From positions 124,001 to 188,000 of the forward strand of contig NHNW01000055.1 of assembly GCA_002786025.1 (NCBI GenBank): a stretch of DNA of 64,000 nt, given 5' to 3'. The notes below the pieces were generated by a model. It made no database searches, was not told the origin of the DNA, and saw nothing but the letters and a program-made list of their open reading frames with translations. Position numbers and translations under genes: made by a program. This document shows, in pieces, positions 1 to 12,663 of the stretch (positions within the stretch are counted from its first letter, which is position 1; the number at the start of each line of letters is the position of its first letter). Origin of the DNA: Zasmidium citrigriseum (Eukaryota > Ascomycota > Dothideomycetes > Mycosphaerellales > Mycosphaerellaceae).

Positions 1-3000
1 CTCCTATCTTTACTATTTAATACGCGTTTCCTTATTTATATAGCGCTATTAACGTCGAAATACTTTACCGTTAGCTAATAGATATAGGGCTTTATAACCT
101 TAGGGGTAGACTAGCTATAAAGGTAGTTACTATACTAGTATATATATATAACTACTTCTTAGTAGGAATTTATTATAGTATAACCTACTTTAGAGAGGAT
201 CTAAAACGAGCTATCGACTTCTAGTATAAATATATAAATAATAGAGACCTCGCCTATTTCTACTAGTATATATAGAGCCTAATAATTTAATAGCTCCCGT
301 TAGAATAGAAGAACCCTCTATTAGGGAAGGAGAGTACTATAGAAAAGGCGAGTTAGCGAAGTAGAATAGTCTACGCTACATTAATACCGAAAAATTAAAG
401 GAGGCGTACGCGGTTATTTATTTAGTATAGACGGTTAGTATAGTACTCTTTTAGAGGTATAAGAGATTATAGCTTTAAATATAATATTTTCCTTTATAAC
501 TACCCCTTCTATTTAATAGCCCTACTTTAGGATATCTATAAAGCTTATTATTATCGTATAAGTACTTATTAGGCTAACTATATCTTACTAATATACGGCC
601 CCTCTACGCTATACTACTATACGATTACCTAATCTATAAGTAACTATAGATAGAAATATAATCTTATCTTAAATTTATATAGCTTAGCGGTATATAGGAG
701 TAGGAAGGATATAGTAAGCGAGTAAGAAGGCTTATTTAGAAGACTTTATAGAGACTCTACTTACTACGGTATATAAGTTTCTACTACGATAACTTTCCTA
801 CCTATCCTATTAATATAATATAAAGGCTCCGACTTAGGTTACTAGCTATTAGACCCTACTAAACTATCTAGATCTCTTATAGATTAGGTCATTTATCCGC
901 TTTCTACTATTCTCCTTACTCGTCCTTATCTTCCTCTTTGTCCTCGCCCTTATCTCTCGTTATCTCTAATAGCCTATTCTCCTAGCGATAAGCTAACTAC
1001 TTATATATAGTAATCTTAGTACTAAGGGTAGGCTTAGACGCGATAGTATAGAGTACCTCTAGGTATTCGATAGCCTTATCCGCTAAGCGTACTATAGCTT
1101 TTACCTAGGCGAGCTATTACTAGTATATAGTAGGAGCTCCGTCGTCGCCTAGTACTATCCTCTATAAGTCTCTTATCTAGTTCTAGGTAGTCTTAAGGTC
1201 CGCCTTATAGTTAGTATAGCGTAGAATAGGGTCGTAGAGAACTCGAATTATATTATAAGTATAGGCGCTATAGAGTAGGTATACTTTAGTATAGCGGTTA
1301 TAACCTAATTATATATATTAGCGCGTAGTCTAACTCTATAGAATATAAATATAGGATAAACTTACTATTAGTAAATACTATTCTAGCGGTATTAAGTTTA
1401 ATATAAGTAAGCTTAATAAAGTTATAGGTTAGTACTATTAGGTTTAGTACTACTAGTAGGCTAGTATAATAGCGATAGCTAAGCTTAGTAGTATAATATT
1501 TAGAAGACGAAGTCCTACTACCTTAGGCTTAAAGACCTAACTATAAGGTCGCCCCTAGGAAATATCCTCCTAAAGTTACGTAAAATCGTACGCTAAAGAC
1601 TAGCTTCTTAGGATTAGTCTTACTAGTTTAAGCTTAATAGCCGAAACATATATAGAATTTAGTAATCTAGTCTATAACTAATAAGAATTATAGGCTCTCT
1701 AGACGCTAAGGGGATTTAGAAATATACGCTAGAGAGACTAATATTTACTTTCTATTTAGATAGGATATAATAACTACTTTACTACTACGGCTCTATTTAA
1801 AGGGCGTAAGATATACTCTATAGCGTAATTAAATCCTTCTCGGAAGAATCTAAACTCCTCGCTCTTTCCTAGTATCTAACTACCTTCTAAGTATCTATAA
1901 CTCGTTTTAGCGCTTCGCCCCCTCTCTCTAGGCCTTATTCTTTTAGGTATCTCTCTCTATTTACCGTATTCTACGACTAAACGAGTCGAGGTCCTTATTA
2001 TATACGAGCTTAATCTCCTCGAGATCCTTTAGCTCCTTCTATAAGATAATAATTAGAAATATTAAGAATATACTATCGTCTTACTAGAGTCTCTCGAGAT
2101 AGTACTTAGTATCGTTCTTCTTATCTTCGATAGTAGATAGAGTCTTAAGGAGTAAATATACTAGTAGTATAGCTATTATACGATTAGTATCGGATAAGAG
2201 ATAGGCTAAGTTCTATTTATATTTAAATATCGCTAAGTAGACTTCCTTATTAGAGAGTTCGCTAGGGGTTAGGTAGATAGCGATATCGTAAGCTATAGAT
2301 TATAAGTTAGTATTCGTTTCCTAATAGTAAAGATTTACGCGACTTATACTTAATAAGGTTAAAGTTATAGTTAGTAACTATACTAAAGAAGTATCTAGTT
2401 AGGAATATAGCGATTATAACGAGAAGTAGTATAAGATACATAATACTATTTAATAGTATATAATAATCGGGCTATCTTATCTTATCGTTTACTTAAAAGA
2501 GTACGAAGGGATTTTAATCGAGAAGTTAATAGTCGAAGGATTTAAGGTATAGCGAGTACGAGCTATATTACTCTTTACTCTAGTACTATAAAAGAGACTA
2601 CAAGGTACGACTAAGGTTTCGTTTCGATTAGGATATATTCGATTACCTATAAATAATATTTAACTACGGTACTATAACTAGGTATCGTTAGAGTTTAAGG
2701 TAGGCTTATCTTAAAGATAGCCTCGTAGCTTACCCTTAAGGGCTATTAGCGTTAGCTACTATTATAGATAATATAGTAGGTATAAGGTAGAATTATAAGC
2801 GGTCTATATTAAGTTAAGTAAGTTAAGTAAGAGAAAATAGTCTTATAACTAGCGTTAAAGGTAGTTTAAAACTATCGCTTTAAGAGAGAAAATCTACTAA
2901 GTTATATATATAATAGATCCTACTACGTTCGTATAATCGGAGGCCTAGGGTATACTAATTCTACTATTCTAATAATACTATAAGGATCGCGCTTAATACT

Positions 3001-4170
3001 TAAGCGCTATCTAAGAGCCTATCGTCTATATCTTCGCTTCTTTACTTACCTACTTATTCGCTTACTTCTTCGTAATAGCCTCCCGTAACTAACGTAGGCC
3101 GCGGACGAGAGTAAGGATATTATATATAATAGCGAAATCGACTTTATCGAGGCGGTCTATCTCCGCGTAAGCCGTATAGTAGATAGACTAGTTAACGGCT
3201 ACGTCTATACGCTTTTAGGCCTCTTATATCTTTACGTCTAATTTAACGCGAGAGTATAGTTAGTTAGGGATTATACCTAGTAGATAATTAGCTATACCTA
3301 GAATATAATCTAGATAAATCTCCTAACGCTTAATACTATTAAGACTAGCCTTCTAACTAAGCTTATACTAGCGGGTTACTTTACTTAAATATTAGTATAA
3401 GTCGATAAGCGCTAAGTAACTCTAAAGCTTACTCGTATAGTTAGGGACGCCTTACTACGACTTCGCGTAGATAAGGTAGGTAACTATAATAGCGATAGCG
3501 CTAAAGAAGACGACAATAATAGTCTATATATTAGTATTACCTAGGTTAGATCGTTAGTTATAAACGGATTTTTAACGCGTACTATAAGGTAGACTTAGGT
3601 AGTAACGAAGAGAAGAGAAGAGAAGTATTAAATAGGTATCTCTAGTAAGTCGGTAGCTTAGTATCTTAGCGTCTTAAGTATAGGCCTTTTCTTACTCGTT
3701 TATATCTACCTTATATATTTAAGACTTAGAGCGTAGGTTTCGTTAATAGAATCGCGACTAGAACGAAATTAGAATCTATTAAAAAGAGAAAAGGCGTTTT
3801 TAGATAACTAACGGTTATACTATATCGTCTTAATCGTATTAGCGTATAAAAGCTAACGTCTATAAGGCTTAGCGAGGCTTTTCCCTAAGTAGAATCTTTT
3901 CGCTTACTAGATAGATTAGATTTTAGGTTACTATAATATTAAGGGTAAGATAGGAGTAGAAACGAAGGTAATTCTATAATATATGTATATTATAAGGCCG
4001 GGTCCCGTATTACCCTTAATTACTAAGGTAATAGCTAAATATCTATAATAGTAGAAGCTATATAAATAACCTCTTTGTTTATTAATTAGTAGCTATAACT
4101 ACGACTTTAGAAAGTTCTTAGTACTCTCCTATTCTAAGCCTATAACTATCCTAGATACCTAATAAACATA
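1..4170. repeat. RIP-degraded repeat block, left flank
   Basis: Over this stretch CA and TG dinucleotides are nearly absent while TA and CG are common, the end state expected of repeat-induced point mutation acting on both strands. No frame is open for more than a few dozen codons. I tried both strands for reverse transcriptase, integrase and DDE motifs and recognised none, so the original element is unidentified. Occasional CA or TG reappear after about 3,980, and normal composition resumes at about 4,260. Confidence 0.9.
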
Positions 4171-4271
4171 GTTACACCCTCCTCGATACTAGCTTCGCGT
4201 AGGCTCTTAGTACGAGCTACTTACTATCCTTTCGCGTTATAGATAATAGCCTTGGTTAAGTCCCACTTGTG

Positions 4272-4803
4272 TTAATATCTCCCGCAGAGTCTCTTCGAGA
4301 GCTTTCTAACAGTGCGACATCGTTCGATTCTGTTAAAGGGATAGGTGTCTTCTCCGTCCACCCGCGGTGTGCTTTGCTTCACTTCACGCTTTCCGACGAA
4401 GAATCGCGCCTTTAGGTATACTCTCTCGTCCACCATGTAGAGATCGATCATAGTGCCGTTAGTAATGTCCCTAGCTATGTAGATGACGACCGTCGGGTCT
4501 TCCATGTACACACGACGTGTCGTTGTGTAGGCCCACCAGCAAGACTGAAGATGCATAGGCACCTCCCGTGCCTCGTCGCCATCGGGCCAACTGTACCACA
4601 TCTGGTTACCCAACCGACCCTCACGAATATCCCGGAGAGTGGTAACATCCACAATGATCTTGGCCTCGAAATACTGCTTGTTGACTTTTTCTATTAGCCG
4701 ATGGGAACATAAGCCCCGAGTGGGCATACATACTTCCATGTAATCGGATCATCATCGTCTTGACGTGCTTGCCGGCGATGACTTCCTCTTGAACCTTCGG
4801 CAT
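4272..4803 (-). CDS. Hypothetical protein, two exons, probably truncated at the repeat border
   Basis: Exon 1 is 4,803-4,734 and exon 2 is 4,690-4,272. The 43-nt intron at 4,691-4,733 has a GTATGT donor and a CTAATAG branch/acceptor end, and splicing keeps the frame (162 residues). The protein starts MPKVQEEVIAGKHVK and is rich in Tyr, Trp and charged residues, with no domain I recognise. The long exon 2 frame and the well-formed intron support a real gene. Its stop lies right beside the point where RIP-type sequence begins, so the C-terminus may have been cut or replaced when the repeat block arrived. The divergent neighbour at 5,165 is a protease-like fragment. Confidence 0.55.
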
Positions 4804-5164
4804 GTTTGTTGCTGCAGATGAGAAAGGACCGCAATGGATTGGTGTGAGATGGCGCTGGCGCGCTGGATCTGTCAGCCACTGTCTGGGCTTGCGACGTGTC
4901 GGCGAAGTCTTTCGAGCGAAAGGTTGAGAGTCGCGGTGGCCGTTTGGTGGCGCGAGGAAAGATACCTCAGGCCAAAAAGCGGGCTCTTGACAGGCACCCC
5001 AAAACCTCATCCCACACAATTCATGGAAACACTCTCTCTCGCGCCCAACACCACCGCCGTCGCTTGCCAGATAGACCATCGCCCGAATCGACTCGACTAC
5101 GATACCGCTTTCTCGAACACTCTGCGCAGGAACCAACACCCCCTCGAAAATACAGACCCTCGAA

Positions 5165-5847
5165 ATGCCACCAAATTCTCCAGCGACTGACCCGCCAAAC
5201 CACATCTGCGTGGGCACCGCGACCAAGATAGTGAGGCATTTCATGCGCTTGCTCATCGTTGCCATGATGTGTGGACTGGTTTGGCTCGTCACGAAAGACG
5301 ACCGCGCTCTTGTTGTCAGCTGGGCACTCCATCAACACTTGGTGAGCTCACGGCTTCCATGAGACTGAATGGATGGAGATGGGGAATGACTGACGCCATA
5401 CGACAGACGTCCAACGACTGTGGAGTAATCGCGTGCATCCACGTGCAAGTGGTGTCGAAAGTTGGAGGCGTGCCCGCAGGTCTGTCCGGTAACAGACCGG
5501 GCATCGGAGAGAGGTATCGATGGCGGCTCATGGGAGAGATACTGACCCGACGGCTGAATCCTGGCATTGATGATCTTCCTCTAGCAGCTCGGCAATGGTT
5601 GAGCCCCGAAGATGGCTCCAAACGTCAAGCTCTGAAGGACATCGGCGATTCTCTGGATACGGGATGGACCATGATAGAGAAATCGCTGGCAAGCACGTTC
5701 GAAGTTTCGGGATATCAACGGTGGCGTGACATTGCCATTGATCGCTTCGCCATTGCAGAGCTTGAGGAGGCCCACCGGAGAGTGGTCGAAATGATGCACG
5801 GCATTACCGTGGCTTTCGTCCAGAGATTCTACGAGGACAGGACGTGA
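5165..5847 (+). CDS. Ulp1/C48-like cysteine protease fragment
   Basis: The proposed structure is exon 5,165-5,341, intron 5,342-5,406 (GTGAGC donor, ACTGAC branch, ACAG acceptor) and exon 5,407-5,847, in frame across the junction. The spliced protein has RHFMRLLIVA near residue 24, resembling the catalytic His block (HW.LLV) of SUMO-protease-like C48 enzymes, and NDCGV just after the junction, resembling the nucleophile block (..DCGV). The Asp expected about 20 residues after the His is not evident: VVSW stands where a D-S pair is usual. The N-terminal half of the domain is missing or lies in frames broken by stops upstream. This could be an inactive remnant, or a chance resemblance helped by one good motif. 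Confidence 0.5.
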
Positions 5848-6237
5848 AGAGGAACGCATGGACAGAGAGCGCGAGGAAAGTGTTTCTTTCGTGGTGCAGT
5901 ATGTTGGGACATTTGCGAGTGAAGATTGACCGACTGAAGTACGTTTCTGCGGTGAGTCTGCGTGAAGCGCAATGCATTGAACTCAGTCCAAGATTTTGGA
6001 GTGCCGTGCGAGAGTAGATTGAACTGCTCTTGAAATTGGACGCTCGCGGCGAAGCTGTTTTGATTGAAGTTTGACAGCCTCGTGCTTCCGCTTTGGGAAA
6101 CGTCGTCCACCAATCATCATGAAATCCACTGAATCCGTTCTACGCCGCCACAATCGCCTCTGCTTCAACAATGCATCCATGCATTGAAGGACTCCCAAGA
6201 AATGGGTCCAGCCTCCAACCCCAGCTCCGCCAGCGTG

Positions 6238-8970
6238 TCAGATACACTGTTGCCCTGGCTGCGCTCCGCAGAAGCCACACCTAACGCTGCTGTGCGCGAG
6301 AATCTCGATGCTGTTTGCACAAGTGCAATCTCGCCTATCAGTCGAGACGCCTCCAACCTCTCCATGGCGGCGGTTGGGGTCGGCGATCTCGCTGGCGTGA
6401 ACACGCTGCAAATCGCGCAGAGATTCCTGATGATCGGCCTCAGTGGCCTGGACCTTGCGCTTCATATCTGCAAGCTCACGAGTGTGCTCAGCCTTGAGTC
6501 GGCGAATATCGCTTTCGTTTGCTTTAGCGTCGCCCTCACGGGCAGCTCTCAACTTCGTGACATCAGCCTGCAAGGACGACTGAGCCTCTTTGGCGGTCGT
6601 GCTCGAGGCAATGGCTCGCTCGACTGCGCTCTGCTGGTACGCGACATCCTGGTTCAACTGGGTGATTTGAGTCTCCAGTCCTTCGCTGTACGACTCCCAT
6701 TGATTAACGAGAGAGGTCGTTTCGTCTAGCTGGCGTGACTTTGCCTCGAGCTCAGTGCGTAAGGATTCGACCATTTTGCTGACTCGGCCATTCTCTGCTT
6801 TGGCAGAAATGTTGACATTCATCTCGTTTCGCAGGCGTCTCTCAAGATCTGCAGTCGCTCTGGTTGCAGAAGTCAAGTCTCCTTTCAAGTCGACATGCTG
6901 CGCAACGGCCTTGTCCTTGGCCTTGTTCTCGGCGGCGAGCTGGATCTCCAAACCGCGATTCTTCTCGCGAAGCTGCTTGCTGGCTTCATCAACACGAGCG
7001 AGCTCGGCTCGTGACTGCTTCAGCTTCAAATCTAACTCCTTGACTAGGTTTTGATGCTCTTTTTCTTTGCCTTTTGCGGCGCTTCGAACATTGCTTAGAT
7101 CTTGGGCCACCTTTTCACGGTCACGGAACAGCTGCTCGAGTTGACCCCTCAAATCTGTATCATTCGACCGAGAGGCGTTCTGAATTTCTCGAAGCGTCCA
7201 GGTTTGGTTTTGAATCTTCTGCTCGAGTTCGTGTTTTGCTGTCTCGAGCCGTGAGCAGTCGTTGTTTCGCTCATCGAGTTTCGATTGTAGGCTCCGGAGG
7301 GCTTCTTGGCTTTGGCAGATGGTTGCATTAAGGTCGGCTTCCTGTGTTTCGTGGTGAGAGATCGAAGATCGAAGCTCATTCTCTTGTTCATCGTGCTTCT
7401 GGGCCGCGTCTGCCGCATCGGCACGACATTTAGATAAATCGAAACGGATACCATTGAGTTGATCTTGCCGGTTCTTGCAGTCGAGAACAGAGGCATGGAG
7501 GCGGGACTCTGCAGTCTGCAATCGGGTGTTGAGATCTGCGATAGTATCATCCTTGGAAGAGCTCTCATTCGTCAACCGGGAGACTTCTGTCGTTACGTGA
7601 TTGAAGCTGACATAGGCGCCCAACAGGGAACGCTTCTGTCCACATATCTTGGCGGTGAGCAACAAGATTCGCCGGGTTTTGACCCTACACATACGACTGA
7701 GATGTTCCTCATGGCATCGGGAGGCTTCTGCTGCAGTGTCGTACTTCTTGTTGGCAGCCGTGAAACTGTCGCTCACTCGTTGAAGCTTCTGGATATTGGA
7801 TGCGACTTCTTGTTGTGCGGCGGCTAGCTCGACCTCAAGGTCATGGATACGTTGACAACTCTCTGCACAAGATGACTATGCTCGTTGGAGCTCGACATTC
7901 TGGTCATCACGTTCTCGACGAGTGTCTTTGAGACTTGCATCACGAGCATCCAGCTTCGCGTTGTACGCGACCTCGTCGGAGGCACGTCGATCTCGCAGTG
8001 TCTGCACCAAGCTCTTCTGCAAGAGAAGGTCTCGTTCACGGTCGTCAACCTTGGACAAGGCATCGGCGAGCTCCGTTTGTCTAGCGACCATGTCATTCTC
8101 GAGTTGGAAGTTGGCAGTATTGGCGGAGCGAAGGCGATCCTGCAAATCCGATGTTTCGATATCGTTGGATTGTTTGAGATTTGTGAGGTCTTGCCTCTGC
8201 TTTGCAGACTGTTGCTTGAGCCGGTCAAGTTCGATGCATACTTGAACGTGGTCAGAGGACAACTTCTTCGTTTCTTGTGTCTGCTGTTCGATCTGGCGAG
8301 TCCTGGCCCGCAGTTCATCTCGGACCAACTATAACTCCTCTCCATGCCGCACATTCCTGTCGTCGAGATCGGCGTTTAGCTTTGCGACCCGGTTTTCTGA
8401 AGAGTGGGCGCTGTCGATAACCTGTTTCATCTCAACTTCGTTATCTTGACACTCTCGTTGAAGATGCTCAAGCTCGCGGGTTTGTCGGGAAAAAGAAGCT
8501 TTCGAGTACTGCAACTCCAGGTACGTTTCTTCGTACATTGTCGTTTTCCGATCGTTGGTGGAGGAGAGCTTTTGGTTGCTCGCTTGGAGCTCTTCGTTGC
8601 GCTTACGAAGGTCTGTCAATTGGCCCTGGATATCCTTGACATATTGTTGGGTTTTTTGGGAGTATGACTCCTCTGCCTCGGTAAGAGGTCGACCAAGCCA
8701 GCTTCTTAAATCTCTGATCCGGGCTTGAGCGACTTCTGCACGGTGGGCGGGATCGGCTGCGTGGATGGCTATCTTGTATGCATCGGTTTGAGTCTTGATC
8801 GTCTGAAGATTCGCGGTAATGCGTTCCTCCATTTCTACTAACGCATCGTATTTTGCGGTCCGCTCGTTGATGGTGCGCGCCAGGTGACCATAGGCCCGTT
8901 GGGCCCCACTGAGCGACACATGGGCCCCGAGGCGACGACGGAGAAAGGAGGCGGCCTCCTCTTGAGGCAT
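6238..8970 (-). pseudogene. Long coiled-coil protein, two in-frame TAG stops
   Basis: One reading frame of 911 codons runs from ATG at 8,970-8,968 (MPQEEAASF) to 6,238, interrupted only by TAG at 8,331-8,329 (codon 214) and TAG at 7,878-7,876 (codon 365). Both would be CAG if a C to T change were reversed. The translation is almost wholly charged heptad-like coiled coil (many E, K, R, Q, L), like structural or SMC/myosin-tail-like fungal proteins; no catalytic head is visible. The extreme C-terminus becomes Cys-rich (CTCANS, CGFCG) before the final stop. The coding quality on both sides of each TAG argues that the gene was recently intact. Antisense open frames in the same interval are shadows of this biased sequence. 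Confidence 0.8.
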
Positions 8971-9232
8971 GATGATATTGCGATTTGCTCGAGACTTGAG
9001 GGACAAGAGAGGTTGGCAATTTGCGTCAAATATGGGTTTCCTCGAGGGTTGTGTTGTGCGAGGGACTCAAAGGGCAAGAGCAGAAAGGCAGCGGTTTATG
9101 CCCCCCACCGTTAGCGAAGAGGCGCGCTATCACATGACCACGGTCCGGCGAGCAAGGCGCAACATAGGAAGCATGGAAGACCCCTCCAGTTTAGACTACA
9201 TAATCAGACTGAATCCTAGCTACATTATAATA

Positions 9233-10603
9233 TTATAAGTGGTGCATGCTGTCTAGTATTGTATCACACAAATGCTGCAGTATGTCGTCAAGCTCCTTCT
9301 CATCGGGAAGGATGGACACTGCATCAGCGAGCTGAGCCCTCGCCGTGTCGAGCTCGCCCTGAGCTTCCTCTAACGATCTTGGAAGATATTTCTTCTCGTC
9401 AATCTTCGTCTGGATGGCCCGTGCCTTTGCCTCCATTTGAGCAAGGTAAAAGTCTTTGTTACCGGTGGTGTCCACCAACTTCTTCACCAACCGCGTGTTC
9501 TCTTTCCATTCAGCATCTGTGACCTTCTCACAGGAGCTATTATTCAAACCAGGAGGCCGAATATTGAACCCTCCGCCGCCGTTCATCATGCTTTGGCCGC
9601 ATTTGACCACAAAGATCTCGGCGAGCTCACTCAGAAAGAGGTAGGGTATGATGTACAAGACTTTGCTCCTCAACTTGTACCTCCCATTGGACTCGTGGTA
9701 GGCGATGCTGCTTATCAGACCCATGAGCCAGTTCGAGCTGCTCCCTCGATGGTGTTGACCAAGACGACTCACGGGGGTGATAGAGTAACCGTGATACGCC
9801 ATGGCCGCTCGGAGCCTCTGATCATGTTCTGCGATCTTGGTGCCGTGGAAACGCATATTAACGTTGTTGGAGAAGTCTCTGAGAGTTTGTACTCGCTTCT
9901 CGCTGATCTCGCCATCATCGCTTGTGCAGAGGTAGCGCCGATGACTGGACACCGTCCTTGACAAATCCAGGCCATGCTTATGAAGATGATCGATAGTACT
10001 GGCATATTGATCGTCGTTGATGTAGAGGTTGAGAGCAAGATGCACATATGACTGGAGGTCGGCAATACTCGGGGAGAGGCCGTCGTCGTCCACAAGCCAC
10101 AGACCATAGATAGCAGGATGTCTATTGTTACCATCCACTGCTTGTTCCACATTTTCGAGCGCCTGCATCAGTTCATTGTTGGTTCGCATGCGGTAGAGAA
10201 TATCCCCTCGTAGTAGAGCCTTCAGGACTGAACGGTCCATGGTAAAGATGATTGTGTATATGAGCAAGCCCAGATCTTCGCGGTCGATGCCATCGAATGT
10301 GCCAATGGCGAATTCTTCTTCCAAGAATGCATCAATGAGACCTTTTGCCCCGTCGTCCTTAAACGCCCTGTGAAAGGCGGCCCGGTGATCCTCGATACGG
10401 TTACACGGCGGGTCGGCATCTTCTGTCCAAGCCACACCACCTGCATCGCTGGTCAGGATGTCCGCCATATCTTCACGGAACAATGCTGCGGCATTGCGCT
10501 GACTCTGGCCAGTCATGTGGGTTAAGAGAGCGGCATTGTTGACTTGCCCTCCAAGCATCTCTTGAAACGTGGCGCCAGCGTGGGGATCGAGATCGTCGTC
10601 CAT
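9233..10603 (-). CDS. Hypothetical protein, 456 residues, intact
   Basis: This is a single uninterrupted frame from ATG at 10,603 (MDDDLDPHAGATFQ) to the stop at 9,233. The protein is acidic at the N-terminus, mostly helical-looking in the middle (around residues 100-330, with LLIYTIIFTMD and a hydrophobic YIIPYLFLSELAEIF stretch) and ends in a short coiled-coil-like segment. I recognise no domain, signal peptide or catalytic motif. It is one of the few long genes in the island with no internal TAG. It is transcribed in the same direction as the coiled-coil pseudogene downstream, with about 260 bp between them. Confidence 0.8.
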   Translation of the reverse strand: MDDDLDPHAGATFQEMLGGQVNNAALLTHMTGQSQRNAAALFREDMADILTSDAGGVAWTEDADPPCNRIEDHRAAFHRAFKDDGAKGLIDAFLEEEFAIGTFDGIDREDLGLLIYTIIFTMDRSVLKALLRGDILYRMRTNNELMQALENVEQAVDGNNRHPAIYGLWLVDDDGLSPSIADLQSYVHLALNLYINDDQYASTIDHLHKHGLDLSRTVSSHRRYLCTSDDGEISEKRVQTLRDFSNNVNMRFHGTKIAEHDQRLRAAMAYHGYSITPVSRLGQHHRGSSSNWLMGLISSIAYHESNGRYKLRSKVLYIIPYLFLSELAEIFVVKCGQSMMNGGGGFNIRPPGLNNSSCEKVTDAEWKENTRLVKKLVDTTGNKDFYLAQMEAKARAIQTKIDEKKYLPRSLEEAQGELDTARAQLADAVSILPDEKELDDILQHLCDTILDSMHHL

Positions 10604-11225
10604 CTTGGAGAGATTGTTTGTGTGGAGCCTCGTAAGGGTAGTCGCGTTCTCAATGCGGTGTGAGTGCTGGTTGGGTACTGCGTTGCAGCAGAAGAGGAAG
10701 GTCGTCTGGTCTGGCAGTGCTTGGTAGACGGATGTGGTACTTTCTTGCAGCGAGCGCGGCCTCGAAGAGAATGTGAAGTGGGGTTGGTGCTGACTTGCAG
10801 CAGATTCGAAGCCTTTTCGATGATATCGATTGACTCTGAATCGTGACCAGGTCCTGCTTATGGGAGCGGTGTTCTGGGAGGTTAAGCTGCTGTGCCTTTG
10901 AGGGAAACAACGCGCGCCTGTCCCGGCCCCGGCCCCGCTCTTACGTCAGACCTCATTCGATGCTAAGAAGTCGCACTGGACGCTGCTATAGGACATGAAG
11001 TTGATGGTTAATGGATATGGGTGTTATTTCTCTGCCTAGTAAGTGCTCGAGCTCGGATTTTGATGGTGGGCTAGGGCATAACACTCCAACTGTAGATCCA
11101 TTCGAGGCATCACAATTCAAACCGCTGGTAACATCCACTCCACCACCGCTCCAAAATCAAAACACATCGCTGAGCCATTGTTGCTCCTCCAAATCAAACA
11201 ATGCCACTGTGCGACTCAGCTCAAT
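10604..11225. other. Upstream/intergenic region, no supported gene
   Basis: This holds the presumed promoter side of the 9,233-10,603 gene. Short open frames exist on both strands, but none has a convincing start, intron signal or protein-like composition. Confidence 0.5.
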
Positions 11226-11600
11226 TCACTTCTCTCCGACCTTGGCGGTAGTGACTGCTCTCCGTGCGATGTCGGCGTACGATGGCGTTTGTGTACTGCT
11301 GGCCACAATGGCGATGGGGAGGGACGCGTGATGCTGGCTGTTCGGTGAAGGAGATTGACCAGCGGTGTCCTCTGCTCCAGTCTCTGCTTGTGCGCCCTCT
11401 TCATTTAACTCCTGGTGCTCCTCATCCACGTTGGCCCCATCTGCAAGTCCAAGCTCACTTGCTGCGTCTGTTGGCACCTGCGTTGGCTCGATTCTTGATG
11501 TCCCTTGAGGCAGAGTTGCTTGTCTGATGACCGGAGGCGCTGGTGGTGGCGGCGGTAGCGCTGGAGGTGGCGCGGTAGAAAGACACTTCGCTTTCTGTAG
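11226..11600 (-). CDS. Possible exon of a Pro-rich hypothetical protein
   Basis: A minus-strand frame open from about 11,640 ends at 11,226. It reads as a proline tract (PPPALPPPPPAPP) near 11,550, then a Gln/Glu/Ala-rich acidic segment, ending SYADIARRAVTTAKVGEK. Composition favours coding, but no in-frame ATG was found, so an upstream exon must exist if the gene is real. A candidate acceptor (CTACAG) lies near 11,600 with a CTAAT branch about 20 nt before it. The function is unknown. Confidence 0.35.
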   Translation of the reverse strand, partial: LQKAKCLSTAPPPALPPPPPAPPVIRQATLPQGTSRIEPTQVPTDAASELGLADGANVDEEHQELNEEGAQAETGAEDTAGQSPSPNSQHHASLPIAIVASSTQTPSYADIARRAVTTAKVGEK

Positions 11601-12663
11601 GCTGACGGCGCGATTAGTGCGGCCACTTTACTGCCATGTAGCTTGCAATGTTGGCCAGAACGGCCGGAGTAGGTACGCAAAAGCGAAGTGGGCGCAGCGT
11701 AACAACAATCCTCCAAGATGAAGCGCTTCTCCTGCACATTCCTCTAGGTGAGTATGCCCACGTTGGCGCCGGCGGCAATGTGATATCGCCATACCCGATT
11801 GCTAATATGCTGTTGTAAACTCTCTTATCTCGCTGAAAGTTGTAGCGGCTATGCAGCCAGTCACGTCGATAGACCCTTTCCGAGGAAACAAGAAAACGGA
11901 GATAGATTTCTGTGCGTGCCTAGACGTCGTTGTAGAAAACGAGTAGCTCAGGAGCATCAATGGGCTCTTGAGCATCCAGAGACTAGGCGAGAGCGGCCTG
12001 GATGCACTGCAATGCTCTCTTAAAAGTAGATCAAGAGATGACCAGGAGTAGTGTCCTTTCATCTGGAGCTAACTTCGTGGCCTCAGCGCGTTGAATGTTG
12101 GACTCTTTGGTCTTTGGCTCTTCTGGTGCGGTGGCCATTTTGTCGACGAGGTGATAGTTAGTGGTGTGGGGAGCGGACGTGGATGTCTGGAGGTACGAGT
12201 TGTCGACACCCAGTCGAGGAGAGGACAGCAGCGGCCTCCGCGCCGGGGCACCTTCCCGCAGCGGCAGCTCGACTGACGACGAATGCTCAGCACACCAAAA
12301 CCCTCCCATCATCGTCCTTGCATGCATCTCACTAGTGACCCATCATCAGCCGAAGCAGGTATAAATCCAAGAAATCATACGCCCCGGCACCAAGTCCTGC
12401 GATCTGTGCGTAAAGTGCCTATGTAACTGTCCATACTACTGCCACTTACATCGTCCCAGGCGGACCTTCCACCGAGCCGTCGAAGTATACAGTCGGATGG
12501 ACACGAACATCCTCACCATTATAAGCTTAAGCCCCAACTGCCATAACAAAGCAACGACCGGCGACTATCTCCACTCCATCAGCAAAACCCAACAATGGCA
12601 GCCCTAGTCTGCTAGAGAGCTCTCCAGACCTCTACCGCACAATTCGCCGCTATTTATGAGATC
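11601..12663. other. Intergenic region with only weak short frames
   Basis: A short minus frame starting at ATG 12,138 (MATAPEEPKTKES) has coding-like composition but stops after 35 codons. An intron could extend it; I could not place one. Nothing else is supported. Confidence 0.4.

Noticed and set aside
7459..8667. Plus-strand open frames of 87-149 codons
   Set aside because: They are antisense to the coiled-coil gene and arise from its biased codon use.
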